A stretch of DNA of 64,000 nucleotides. It comes from Thermobifida halotolerans (GTDB taxonomy: Bacteria; Actinomycetota; Actinomycetes; Streptosporangiales; Streptosporangiaceae). The notes below the pieces were generated by a model, which made no database searches, had not been told where the DNA came from, and saw only the letters and a list, made by a program, of their open reading frames with translations. The stretch spans positions 2,790,001-2,854,000 of the forward strand of contig NZ_CP063196.1 in the NCBI RefSeq assembly GCF_003574835.2, given 5' to 3'. The position numbers and the translations under genes were made by a program. The first letter of the stretch is position 1. Each line of letters opens with the position of its first letter. Shown piece after piece: positions 18,919 through 27,848 of the stretch.

Positions 18919-20010
18919 GAGCGCTCGCCCGTTGACGAGCTCCGCGTAGTAGCCGATGACCTGGTCGCAGTCCTCCCCCGGCAGGGGCAGCGCGGCTCCC
19001 GCCGCGCGTGAGCGGGCCCGCATCCGCGCCGCGAGCGCGCCGTCGTCCAGGATCCGCGACACCGCCCCGGCCAGCGCGGCGGCGTCCCCCCGCGGCACCA
19101 GGGCCGCGGCGTCCCCGGTCAGCTCCGCGACGCCCCCCACGTCCGTGGCCACCACGGGGACCCCGGCGCGCAGCGCCTCCTGGACCACCAGCGGCTGCCC
19201 CTCCCACACGCTCGCCAGGACGAACACGTCGGCGGCGGAGAGCAGGTCGGCGACGTCGCTGCGCCGCCCCAGCAGCCGCACCGGAAGGCCCTCGGCGGCG
19301 ATCCGCGCGGCGGTCCGCTCCCGCAGCGGTCCCTCCCCGGCGACCGCCACCAGCGGCGGCGGCGTGCGCCGCGCCCACGACCGGGCCGCGTCCAGCAGCA
19401 CCGGAAGCCCCTTCTGCTCGGCCAGCCGGGCCACGGTCACCAGCAGCGGCCGTCCCGGCTCCACCCCCAGACCGGCGCGGACCTCGGCCGGGTCCCGTCC
19501 GGAGGCGGCCATGGCGGGCGCGGGCACCAGCGCCCGTCCCACCCGGCGCGCGCCCCGGGCGCGCGCCCGTTCCACCAGATCGCCGGAGACCCCCAGGACC
19601 AGGTCCGCGCGCCGCGCCAGAACCCGCTCCAGCGCCCCGAACAGCAGGGCGCCGCCACCGGCGGGCGGCGCGTTGTGCAGGGTCGCCACCAGCGGCGCGG
19701 CCGGACGGGCCAGCGCCGCCAACGCTCCCGCGCGCACCCCGTGCGCGTGCACCACGTCGGCGCCCGCCAGCAGCGCGCGCAGCCGCAGCAGCGCCGCGGC
19801 GTCACCGAGCGGGCGGGGACGGTCCCCCACCTCCAGCGGGGCGAAGCGCACGCCCGCTCCGGTGAAGCCGAACCGCTCCCCGGTGGCCGCCGGGCCGACC
19901 ACCGCCACCCGGTGGCCCCGCTCGCCCAGCCCGGAGCACAGCGACCGCACGTGGCTGCCCACGCCCCCGCTGCTGGTGGCCAGCGCCAACACGATCCGCA
20001 ACCCGTTCAC
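18913..20010 (-). CDS. GT4-family glycosyltransferase (GT-B fold), 365 aa
   Basis: The acceptor-side N-terminal domain begins LRIVLALATSSGGVGSHV and shows ADVVHAHGVRAG. The donor-side domain has LLVTVARLAEQKGLPVLLDA, VAVAGEGPLRE and the GT4 EX7E motif in SVWEGQPLVVQEALRAGVPVV. It transfers a sugar from a nucleotide-sugar donor; donor and acceptor are unknown. GTG at 20010 overlaps the MurJ-like stop (GTGA), so it is translationally coupled and probably acts on a lipid-linked substrate in the same envelope pathway. The last codons overlap a strong palindrome. Confidence 0.88.
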   Translation of the reverse strand: MNGLRIVLALATSSGGVGSHVRSLCSGLGERGHRVAVVGPAATGERFGFTGAGVRFAPLEVGDRPRPLGDAAALLRLRALLAGADVVHAHGVRAGALAALARPAAPLVATLHNAPPAGGGALLFGALERVLARRADLVLGVSGDLVERARARGARRVGRALVPAPAMAASGRDPAEVRAGLGVEPGRPLLVTVARLAEQKGLPVLLDAARSWARRTPPPLVAVAGEGPLRERTAARIAAEGLPVRLLGRRSDVADLLSAADVFVLASVWEGQPLVVQEALRAGVPVVATDVGGVAELTGDAAALVPRGDAAALAGAVSRILDDGALAARMRARSRAAGAALPLPGEDCDQVIGYYAELVNGRALR

Positions 20011-21626
20011 TCCGACGTCTCCTCCGTGGTGTCTCGCGCGCCGACACGGCGGGTGAGCGCCGCGCGCAGCGCCGCGGCGTCGACCACCGCCACCGCCGCC
20101 CCGTATCCCAGTACCGCCGCGGCCCCGCCGAGCAGCGCCGCGGCCGCGGCGAGCAGCGTCGAACCGGTGGGCAGCAGCGCGGTCGTGCCCGCCCCGCACC
20201 CGTATCCCACCGCCGCGCCCAGCGCACAGGCCGCCGTGGTACGGCCGAGAGAGGTGAACGCGGCCCGTCCGCGTACCCGCAGCACCGCCGCTGCCAGCAG
20301 CACCGCGCCCACCCCCAACCCCAGCGACGTGCCCGCGCCCAACGCGGCGACCGTCTGCCCGGGCGGCCACAGCGCCACCGCGCCCCCGGCCGCGACCACC
20401 GCCACCGCCCACCCGCTCACCTGCGCCACGGCGGCGGCGCGCCCCTGGTGGACGGCGTACAGGGCGCGGCTGAGCAGAGCCGTCATCCCGAAGGCGACGA
20501 CCCCGGGCGCGTACGCGAGCAGCGCCACCTCCAACGGGTAGGCCCCGTCGTGCGCGAACAGCCGGGCCACCGGTGCGGCCGCCGCGGCGAGCGCGACGGC
20601 CGCACCGGTGACGGCGATGAGGCAGGCACGCGTCCCGACCGACAGGACCCGGTCGTAGCCGTCCCGGTCCCGCTCCCCGTGGCGCTCCGCCAGGGCGGTG
20701 AACGCACTCGTCGCGATGGGAACGGCGACGATGCCGTAGGGGAGGGTGAACAGTGTCCAGGCGTAGCTGTAGAGGACCCCCGTCCCCCCGCCGCCGCCGT
20801 GGTTGGCCAGCCACATCGACACCAGCAGGGTCACCTGCATGGCGGCCAGCGGCAGCAGCGCGGCGACGGCCAGGGAGCGCACCCTGGGCGCGACTCCGGG
20901 CGGGAAGGACAGGGCGGGCCGCAGTCCCAGCCGCATCCGCAGCACCGGGACGAGCGCGGTGAGGAACAGCGCGACCACCCCCGCGGTGGTGCCCGCCGAC
21001 AGGGCGAGTTCGGCCGCGACGGGAAGCGCGCCGACGTCGTCGGCTCCCCCGCTCAACGGGAGGAAGGCGAGGTAGGCGCAGATGACGACGAGACTGGACA
21101 GCAGCGGCGCCAGCGCCGGGGCGAGGAAGCGCCGGTGCGCCTGCAGGACGCCGTACAGCACCGCCGCCAGACCGTAGAAGAGGACCTGCGGGGCGAAGAC
21201 CACCAGGAAGCGCGCGGCGAGCGCGAGAAGTTCGGCGGAGGCACACCCCGGTGTCCCGGCCAGCAGCAGCCGCGCCGCCGTCTCCGAGGCCGCGGCGAGC
21301 AGCAGGCTCAGCGGCACGGCGACGACCACCACCCAGGTGACGAGCGCCGACGCGGTGCGGCGCACGTACTCGGCGTCTCCCCGGCGGGCCGCGGCGGCCA
21401 GCACCGGCACGACCACCCCCGACAGCGCGCCGCCGATGACGATCTCGTACAGCACCGTCGGCACCTGGTTGGCGGTGACGTAGGCGGTTCCCAGGCAGTT
21501 CTCCCCGACCGTGTGCGCGAACACGACGGTGCGGCCGAACCCGGCGATGCGCGCGAAGACCGTGGCGACGCCGATGAGCACCGCGGCTCCCGCCAGGGAG
21601 GCCGCTGTTCCCCGTTCCCTGACCAC
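20007..21626 (-). CDS. MurJ/MVN-family lipid flippase, 539 aa
   Basis: This is a polytopic protein of the MOP exporter superfamily with about 14 hydrophobic segments along its whole length. The N-terminal LIGVATVFARIAGFGRTVVF and ENCLGTAYVTANQVPTVLYE match the MVN (MurJ) signature; MurJ flips lipid II. A paralogue role (another lipid-linked sugar) is possible because the neighbours are an MraY-like and a GT4 enzyme, and actinobacterial murJ proper usually sits near the replication terminus-distal parA/trxB region. It is coupled to the downstream glycosyltransferase by a 4-bp overlap. Confidence 0.85.
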   Translation of the reverse strand: MVRERGTAASLAGAAVLIGVATVFARIAGFGRTVVFAHTVGENCLGTAYVTANQVPTVLYEIVIGGALSGVVVPVLAAAARRGDAEYVRRTASALVTWVVVVAVPLSLLLAAASETAARLLLAGTPGCASAELLALAARFLVVFAPQVLFYGLAAVLYGVLQAHRRFLAPALAPLLSSLVVICAYLAFLPLSGGADDVGALPVAAELALSAGTTAGVVALFLTALVPVLRMRLGLRPALSFPPGVAPRVRSLAVAALLPLAAMQVTLLVSMWLANHGGGGGTGVLYSYAWTLFTLPYGIVAVPIATSAFTALAERHGERDRDGYDRVLSVGTRACLIAVTGAAVALAAAAAPVARLFAHDGAYPLEVALLAYAPGVVAFGMTALLSRALYAVHQGRAAAVAQVSGWAVAVVAAGGAVALWPPGQTVAALGAGTSLGLGVGAVLLAAAVLRVRGRAAFTSLGRTTAACALGAAVGYGCGAGTTALLPTGSTLLAAAAALLGGAAAVLGYGAAVAVVDAAALRAALTRRVGARDTTEETSE

Positions 21627-21692
21627 CGCCGGTCCGCTCCCTTCCGTCAGTCGGCCGCACCGGTCACGGGCGTTGCCCGCGGTCCGGCGCGC

Positions 21693-22643
21693 TCACCCCG
21701 GGCGCAGCGCCGGCACGGGCCGGGGGACGGGGACGGGAGGCGGCCTGCGCCCCCACTCGTCGAGGCGGCGCAGCGGCGGAGTCGTCGCGATGACCCTGGT
21801 GAAGCTCACGAACTCGCTGGCCGCGGTCAGGCCGACCACTCCGGCGAGCAGTCCGACGCGGACACGCCGCGACAGGCCCGCCGCGGCGGCCACCCCCAGC
21901 AGTGCGCCCAGGGCGTTGGCTCCCGCGTCACCGAGCATCGCCCGCTCCCCCAGGTCCTCGGGGAGCAGGGCGGCGGTCGCCCCCAGCGCCGGGGCGGCGA
22001 CCGCCGCGGCGGCGGGACGGGCCAGCGCCGAGGCTCCCGCCAGCAGCCCCACCTTGGCCGCGCGTCCCGGCCGCAGGTCGAACAGGTTGAGCAGGTTGGC
22101 GCTGCCCGCGATGAGCGCGCCGTTGACGAGCACGTCCACGGGGTCGCGGGTCAGTGCCGCGGCGGCGGCCAGTCCGCTCGCGCCGATGCCCGCGATCTTG
22201 ACCGCCCCGGTGGTCACACGGCCGCGGGCCAGCGCCCGCAGATGCCCCCCAAAGCCCCGGGAGTCCTGCGAGCCGTACAGGTCGTCGTAGGCGCCGAACG
22301 CCGCCGCGCCGCATCCGGCGAGCACGGCCGCCGCACGCAGCCCGGGGCGCGCCCCCGGAGTGAGGGCGATCCCCGCGCACGCTCCGGCCGCCAGGGCGGG
22401 GCCCTCCAGCAGGGTGACCCGTTCGCCCCGGAAGTTGACGCGGTGCCAGGGGGTGCGGGAGGCGTCGCCTTCCGCACCCCACCGGCCGGTCAGCACCGTG
22501 TACAGGCCCCGGGCGGCGACCGCGCCGACGGCCGCGCCCGTCAGGTTCGCGGCCGTGCGCGCCCGTCGGCGCGGCGTGTGGCCGCCCCGCCGCCCGGGAC
22601 GTGCGCGGTGGGCGGCGGAGAGCGGAGAGAGCAGAGAGGACAT
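21693..22643 (-). CDS. MraY/WecA-like phospho-sugar transferase (GT4 polyprenyl-phosphate type), 316 aa
   Basis: This hydrophobic protein carries several motifs of the polyprenyl-phosphate N-acetylhexosamine-1-P transferase superfamily: FGAYDDLYGSQDSRGFGGHL (the DD pair), ANLLNLFDLRPGRAAK (the NxxNLxDxxxG-like motif) and AMLGDAGANALGALLG (the GD motif). Length and topology (about 9-10 helices) agree. Members start lipid-linked glycan synthesis by moving a sugar-1-phosphate to a polyprenyl phosphate. The sequence is divergent from true MraY, and an unknown envelope glycan is the likely product. It lies 13 bp after the SteB stop. Confidence 0.75.
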   Translation of the reverse strand: MSSLLSPLSAAHRARPGRRGGHTPRRRARTAANLTGAAVGAVAARGLYTVLTGRWGAEGDASRTPWHRVNFRGERVTLLEGPALAAGACAGIALTPGARPGLRAAAVLAGCGAAAFGAYDDLYGSQDSRGFGGHLRALARGRVTTGAVKIAGIGASGLAAAAALTRDPVDVLVNGALIAGSANLLNLFDLRPGRAAKVGLLAGASALARPAAAAVAAPALGATAALLPEDLGERAMLGDAGANALGALLGVAAAAGLSRRVRVGLLAGVVGLTAASEFVSFTRVIATTPPLRRLDEWGRRPPPVPVPRPVPALRPG

Positions 22644-22656
22644 GGGTGAGGACTCG

Positions 22657-23694
22657 CTATGACTCGTTGCCGGTCGAGGAGACGTCGTCGGTCGAGACGC
22701 CGCCGACCGACGGCTCGGGGGTCGGGTCGGGACGGGGGGTGGGCAGCGAGGCGGGCAGGAAGCCCTCGACCCCCGCGCCGATCCCGTAGTGGCCGTTGCG
22801 GCCCTCGTCGGCCAGCGCCAGCGCCAGCACGGTGACGACGTCGCCCGCGGGGGTGCCCGCCGTGTCCACGGTGGTGAACCGGGCCTCCTCGGCCCGCGCC
22901 TGCCGGATGACGCCGGTGGGGCCGTCCGCGTTCGGCGCCCCGGCCAGGACGGTGCCGCCGCCCGCCCGCTCGAGGGCGCGCGCCAGCGCCAGCACCATCG
23001 CGTTCGCGGGAGGGGTGGCGTCGCTGTCCTCGCGGCCGTCGGAGAGCGCGAAGGGCTCGGCGGGGGCCAGCAGCAGTGCCGTGTCGGCGCCCGAGGCGGG
23101 CTCGCCGTGCACGGCGAGCAGTCCGGCCTCGACGTATTCGTCGATGAGCGCCCGGGGGTCGAACCCGTCCCCCCGCCGCGCGCCCTCGGTGTCCTCTCCC
23201 CCGGCGAGCACCGCCCGCGCGATCCCGGCTCCGGCCCGCTCGTAGGGGTTGCCTTCGGCCTCGTCGCCCTCTTCGCTCCACCGGTCGGCGATCTCCTCGA
23301 CGGCGTCGGACTCGCCGGGGTCGAGGTAGCTGTCGGTGAGGACCAGACGGCCGGTGACCGTTCCGCCGGCGCCGCGCACCAGCTCGGCGATCTCCTCGCG
23401 GGAGGCGGCGTCCACCCCGGGGGGCTCCACCACCACGACGCGCACGCCGGTGAGCCGACGGTCGAGCATCGCCTCCGCGTAGGCGGCGACGAGTTCGGCG
23501 TTGCCCGCGTTGAGCCGGTCGGCGCGGTCCTTGTCCGTGCGCAGCCGCTCGCTCTGTTCGCGCAGTTGCGAGGTCTCGGCCTTGAGCGTGTGCAGCAGCG
23601 GATCCTGCAGCATGGTGGTTCCCAGCACGATGCCGACGGTGAGCGCCAGGAAGATCGCGACGGTGGAGACCAGGTGGTAACGGAAGTCGATCAC
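22657..23694 (-). CDS. steB: SteB/MctB-like membrane-anchored protein, 345 aa
   Basis: The protein starts VIDFRYHLVSTVAIFLALTV, with one N-terminal transmembrane helix, followed by a coiled-coil segment (LKAETSQLREQSERLRTDKD) and a large extracytoplasmic alpha/beta domain. It ends in a Pro/Ser-rich tail. It matches the actinobacterial SteB/MctB (copper transporter) family; in corynebacteria and mycobacteria SteB forms a complex with SteA that promotes daughter-cell separation. GTG at 23694 overlaps the SteA stop (GTGA), so the pair is translationally coupled, which supports complex formation. Confidence 0.85.
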   Translation of the reverse strand: MIDFRYHLVSTVAIFLALTVGIVLGTTMLQDPLLHTLKAETSQLREQSERLRTDKDRADRLNAGNAELVAAYAEAMLDRRLTGVRVVVVEPPGVDAASREEIAELVRGAGGTVTGRLVLTDSYLDPGESDAVEEIADRWSEEGDEAEGNPYERAGAGIARAVLAGGEDTEGARRGDGFDPRALIDEYVEAGLLAVHGEPASGADTALLLAPAEPFALSDGREDSDATPPANAMVLALARALERAGGGTVLAGAPNADGPTGVIRQARAEEARFTTVDTAGTPAGDVVTVLALALADEGRNGHYGIGAGVEGFLPASLPTPRPDPTPEPSVGGVSTDDVSSTGNES

Positions 23695-24905
23695 GCGAAG
23701 AGCCCCGTGAGCCAGTAGAGGAACGCGTCCCACCGCACGGCGAGGAAGGTCATGTAGACCTGGCCCGCCGGAGAGCTGTAGGCCGCGACGACGATGGTGA
23801 GCAGGCTGGCCGCCACGAGCAGCAGCAGCGTCCACGGTGAGATGCGGCTGCGGTGGAGGCGGCTGACGCCCTTGGCGTCGACGAGCTTGCCGCCGACCCG
23901 GAGGCGGGTGAGGAAGGTGCTGGCCATCCCCGCGCGTCCCTTGTCCAGGAACTCCTCGAGGGTGGCGTGGGTTCCGACCGCGACGATGAGCGCGGCTCCG
24001 GCGTCGTCGGCGAGCATCATCGCCACGTCCTCACTGGTCCCGGTGGCCGGGAAGACGACGGCCTCGTACCCCAGTTCGGTGAGGCGGCGCAGCCCGGGCG
24101 CCCGCCCGTCCCGGTAGGCGTGCACCACCAGTTCCGCGCCGCAGGCCAGTGCCCGGTCGGACACCGAGTCGAAGTCGCCGACGATGATGTCGGGCCGGTA
24201 GCCGGCCTCCAGGAGCGCGTCGGCGCCGCCGTCCACCCCGATGATGACGGGCTGGTACTCGCGGATGTAGGGGCGCAGCGCCGCGAGGTCCTCCCGGTAG
24301 TGGTAGCCGCGCACCACGATCAGGACGTGCCGTCCCTCGATCTGCGTGGCGAGGTCGGGAACGCCGACCCCCTCCAGCAGCAGGGTCCGCTCGCGTCTGA
24401 GGTACTCCATGGTGTTGGCGGCGAACGCCTCCAACTGGACCGCGAGCCCGGCGCGCGCCTCGATCATGGCGGCCTTGACCGATTCGTCGTCCTGTTCGGT
24501 GCCCTTGGCCACGACCGTGTCGCCGCGCATCAGGACGCCGCCCTCCAACCGGAGCCGCTCCCCCTCCTCCACCTGGGCGAAGATCTCCGGTCCCACCTCG
24601 TCGACCAGGGGGATTCCCGCCTCGACGATGAGCTGCGGGCCGAGGTTGGGGTAGCGGCCGCTGATGCTCCTGGCGGCGTTCACCACCGCCGACACCCCGC
24701 ACTCCACGAGGGCCTCGGCGCTCACCCGGTCGATGTCGACGTGGTCGATGATCGCGATGTCGCCGGGTCTGAGCCGCTTGGTGAGGTTCTTGGTGCGGCG
24801 GTCCGCTCGGACAGGGGCGGTCACGCCGGCCATCCCGGTGGGCTTGGCGCGACGGAGCCTCGGAAGTCGCGCGCTCAGCGCGGTCGGAACCTTCATCGCC
24901 CGCAT
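23691..24905 (-). CDS. steA: Putative cytokinetic ring protein SteA, 404 aa
   Basis: This is a thiamin-pyrophosphokinase-like cytosolic protein with a C-terminal membrane helix. Features in order: the conserved DRRTKNLTKRLRPGDIAIID, the IDRVSAEALVECGVSAVVNA segment, a central IGVDGGADALLEAGYRPDII followed by GDFDSVSD (TPK-like active-site loop), and the C-terminal hydrophobic helix ISPWTLLLLVAASLLTIVVA. It acts in septation and cell separation with SteB. The start is uncertain: ATG at 24905 or at 24896, and neither has a clear ribosome-binding site. It is the first gene of the steA-steB-transferase-murJ-glycosyltransferase block. Confidence 0.88.
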   Translation of the reverse strand: MRAMKVPTALSARLPRLRRAKPTGMAGVTAPVRADRRTKNLTKRLRPGDIAIIDHVDIDRVSAEALVECGVSAVVNAARSISGRYPNLGPQLIVEAGIPLVDEVGPEIFAQVEEGERLRLEGGVLMRGDTVVAKGTEQDDESVKAAMIEARAGLAVQLEAFAANTMEYLRRERTLLLEGVGVPDLATQIEGRHVLIVVRGYHYREDLAALRPYIREYQPVIIGVDGGADALLEAGYRPDIIVGDFDSVSDRALACGAELVVHAYRDGRAPGLRRLTELGYEAVVFPATGTSEDVAMMLADDAGAALIVAVGTHATLEEFLDKGRAGMASTFLTRLRVGGKLVDAKGVSRLHRSRISPWTLLLLVAASLLTIVVAAYSSPAGQVYMTFLAVRWDAFLYWLTGLFA

Positions 24906-24996
24906 ACTGCCACGGAAGGAGTCGGGCAGGTGACACCGCGTCACCGCTCGGCGTGTCGGGGTGCCCGGCGGGCCGCCCGGTCCGCCGGACGCGGGC

Positions 24997-26694
24997 TCAG
25001 GCGCGGTCGGCCGCCGCGAGCGTGAGCAGCTCCTCCGCGTGGGCGCGGCCGAGCTCGGAGTCCTCCATCCCGGCCAGCATGCGGGAGAGCTCCCGCACCC
25101 GCCCCGCACGGTCCAGGCGGGTCACCCCGCTCTCGGTGACCATGCCGTCGTTGGACTTCTCCACCACCAGGTGGGCGTCGGCGAAGGCCGCGACCTGCGG
25201 CAGGTGGGTGACCACGATGACCTGGGCGCGGCGGGCCAGCCGGGCCAGGCGGCGACCGATCTCGACCGCCGCCTTGCCGCCGACTCCGGCGTCCACCTCG
25301 TCGAACACGAAGGTCGGCACGGGATCGGCTCCGGCGAAGACCACCTCGATGGCCAGCATGACCCGGGACAGCTCACCCCCGGAGGCTCCCTTGTGCAGCG
25401 GCAGCGCCGGAGCGCTGGGGTGCGGCGCGAGCAGCAGTTCGACGTCGTCGCGGCCGTGCGGCCCGAACCCCTCGCCGGTGCGGATGCGGACCGTGACGCG
25501 GGCGTGCGGCATGGCCAGCGCGGTGAGCTCCTCGGTGACCGCCGCCCCGAACCGCTCGGCGGCCGCCGTGCGGGTGGCGGTGAGCTGGTCGGCGAGCTCG
25601 GTCATCCGCTCCCGCAGCCGCTCCTCCTCCACGGTGAGCGCCTCGATGCGCTCGTCGTCGCCCTCCAGTTCGGTCAACCGCTTGGCGGCGTCCTCGGCCC
25701 AGGCCAGAACGTCCTCGACGGTGTCGCCGTACTTGCGGGTGAGCTGGGCGAGCACCGCGCGGCGCTCCTGCACCGCGGCCAGCCGCATCGGGTCGGCGTC
25801 CACGGACTCGGCGTAGGAGGCCAGTTCGGTGGCGGCGTCGCTGATCACGTAGCTGACCTCGTCCAGGCGGTCGGCGAGGGAGGCGAGCGCGGCGTCGTGC
25901 TGGCGGACCCCCGACAGTGCCTGGCGCGCTCCCGCCAACAGGGCGGTGACGTCCACCTCCACGTCGCCGGCGGGATCGCCGGCCAGGGCCTGGTGCGCGG
26001 TGGTGGCGGCCAGGCGCAGCGCGTCGGCGTGCGCCAGGCGGGTCTCCTCCGCCAGCAGTTCGGCGTCCTCGCCCGGCCTGGGTTCTGCCGCGGCGATCTC
26101 CTCCACCCCGAACCGCAGCAGGTCGGCCTCCTGGGCGCGCTCGCGGGCCCGGGTGGTCAGCTCCGCCAACTCCGCCTCGACCTCCTGGTGCTTGCGGTAG
26201 GCGGCGGTGTAGGCGGCGAGCGTCGTGCTCAGCCCCTCACCCGCGTAGCGGTCGAGCGCGGCGCGCTGCCGGTCGGTGCGCAGCAGCCGCTGCTGGTCGG
26301 ACTGGCCGTGCACCGCCACCAGGTCGTCGGCCAGGTAGGCGAGCAGACTGACCGGCGCCGAGCGTCCGCCGAGACTGGCCCGTGAACGCCCCTCCGCGGA
26401 CACGCTACGCGAGACGATCAGCACACCGTCGTCGAGTTCACCGCCGGCCTCCTCGACGCGCTGGGCGACCCTGCTGCCGGCCTCCACCGTCAGCCGCCCC
26501 TCCACGACCGCCCGCTGGGCGCCGGGACGCACCCGCTGCGGGTCGGCCCGCCCGCCGAAGAGCAGCCCCAGACCGGTGACCACCATCGTCTTACCCGCAC
26601 CGGTCTCGCCGGTGACCACGGTGAATCCTGGAGACAGCTCCAGAACCGCGTCGTCGATCACGCCGAGGCCTTGGATTCGGACTTCTTCGAGCAC
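24997..26694 (-). CDS. recN: DNA repair protein RecN, 565 aa
   Basis: RecN is an SMC-like ATPase acting on double-strand breaks. Walker A is VVTGETGAGKTMVVTGL; a long central coiled coil (about residues 150-350, rich in Glu/Arg/Ala) separates it from the ABC signature (GASGGELSRVMLA) and Walker B (FVFDEVDAGVGGKAA). GTG at 26694 (VLEEVRIQGLGVID) matches family N-termini and has GGGAGAG about 8 nt upstream; an in-frame upstream start adds 8 residues. It follows nadK by 66 bp, the conserved tlyA-nadK-recN order. Confidence 0.94.
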   Translation of the reverse strand: MLEEVRIQGLGVIDDAVLELSPGFTVVTGETGAGKTMVVTGLGLLFGGRADPQRVRPGAQRAVVEGRLTVEAGSRVAQRVEEAGGELDDGVLIVSRSVSAEGRSRASLGGRSAPVSLLAYLADDLVAVHGQSDQQRLLRTDRQRAALDRYAGEGLSTTLAAYTAAYRKHQEVEAELAELTTRARERAQEADLLRFGVEEIAAAEPRPGEDAELLAEETRLAHADALRLAATTAHQALAGDPAGDVEVDVTALLAGARQALSGVRQHDAALASLADRLDEVSYVISDAATELASYAESVDADPMRLAAVQERRAVLAQLTRKYGDTVEDVLAWAEDAAKRLTELEGDDERIEALTVEEERLRERMTELADQLTATRTAAAERFGAAVTEELTALAMPHARVTVRIRTGEGFGPHGRDDVELLLAPHPSAPALPLHKGASGGELSRVMLAIEVVFAGADPVPTFVFDEVDAGVGGKAAVEIGRRLARLARRAQVIVVTHLPQVAAFADAHLVVEKSNDGMVTESGVTRLDRAGRVRELSRMLAGMEDSELGRAHAEELLTLAAADRA

Positions 26695-26760
26695 CGGTCT
26701 CTCTCCCGTAACCACCACTGCCGAGACGCCGCGCGGTCCAGCCGCCCACGCCCGGACCGC

Positions 26761-27732
26761 CTATCCGCCGTCGCGCTCGGCCCGTCCCCGCCAGCCTGCC
26801 ACCGGAAGGCCGAACTTCGCGACCAGTCGATCGGTGAACGGCGCGTGCTGCAACCGCGCCAAGCGCACCGGCGTGCCCGACCGCGAGATCTCGATCCGCG
26901 CTCCGGCCGGCAATTCGACCATACGGCGTCCATCACACCAGAGCACCCCGTCGGTCGTGTCCGGCAGCACCTCGAGTGCGATCACCGCGTCGGGCGAGAC
27001 CACCAGGGGCCGGGCGAACAGCGCGTGCGCGCTCAACGGCACCACCAGCAGCGCCTCCACGGAAGGCCACACGATGGGGCCGCCCGCGGAGAACGCGTGC
27101 GCGGTCGAACCGGTGGGCGTGGCACACACCACCCCGTCGCATCCCCAGCGTGACAGCGGACGCCCGTCGATCTCCAGTACCACTTCCAGCATGCGCCCCG
27201 CCTCGAGCTTCTCGGCGGTGGCCTCGTTCAGCGCCCATGTGCGCACCGGCGGCCCCATGCCGCCACGGCCCTCGCCGTAGACCGCGACGTCGATGGTCAT
27301 GCGCTCCTCCACCGAGTAGTCGCACTCGACCACGCAGCGGACCGTGTCGGACAGGTCGTCGCGTTCGGCCTCGGCGAGGAAGCCCACGTGCCCCAGGTTC
27401 ACGCCCAGCAGCGGGACTCCGGTGGGGCGGGCGAGTTCGGCGGCGCGCAGCAGGGTCCCGTCACCGCCCAGGACCATGATGAGCTCGGCGCCCAGCGCGG
27501 CGTCCACACCGGGCTCGACGATCTCCACCGGGTGCATCCGCGCCCCGGTCTGCTTGATCGCGTCGAACTCGGAGGCGAACATCCGCACCCTCACCCCGGC
27601 CCGGGTGAGGCGGTCGTGGACCAGCCTGGCGCTACGCACGGCGGCGGGCCGCCCCGTGTGGGCCAGGAGGAGCACGGTACGGCCGGTCTCCCCGCCCACG
27701 TCGACGGACGTGTCCTCACCTGCGCCGGTCAT
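26761..27732 (-). CDS. nadK: NAD kinase, 323 aa
   Basis: The enzyme phosphorylates NAD+ to NADP+. The GGDG motif (MVLGGDGTLLRAAELA), the NE motif (ALNEATAEKLEAG) and the Gly/Thr-rich loop (CATPTGSTAHAFSAGGPI) are intact. ATG at 27732 gives 323 residues with a short acidic N-terminal extension before TVLLLAHTGRPAAV. It lies in tlyA-nadK-recN, an order shared by most actinobacteria. The mycobacterial enzyme can use polyphosphate or ATP; the donor here is not readable. Confidence 0.95.
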   Translation of the reverse strand: MTGAGEDTSVDVGGETGRTVLLLAHTGRPAAVRSARLVHDRLTRAGVRVRMFASEFDAIKQTGARMHPVEIVEPGVDAALGAELIMVLGGDGTLLRAAELARPTGVPLLGVNLGHVGFLAEAERDDLSDTVRCVVECDYSVEERMTIDVAVYGEGRGGMGPPVRTWALNEATAEKLEAGRMLEVVLEIDGRPLSRWGCDGVVCATPTGSTAHAFSAGGPIVWPSVEALLVVPLSAHALFARPLVVSPDAVIALEVLPDTTDGVLWCDGRRMVELPAGARIEISRSGTPVRLARLQHAPFTDRLVAKFGLPVAGWRGRAERDGG

Positions 27733-27848
27733 CGGAAAAGGCCCTCCTCGTCGCCGTGCCCGGCCACCGTCTGCGGTGGCGGCCGGATCTGCCGGTGGCC
27801 GAGTCACGTTATCCGACCCCCGGGGCCGGACGGACGCGCGGTCCACGA

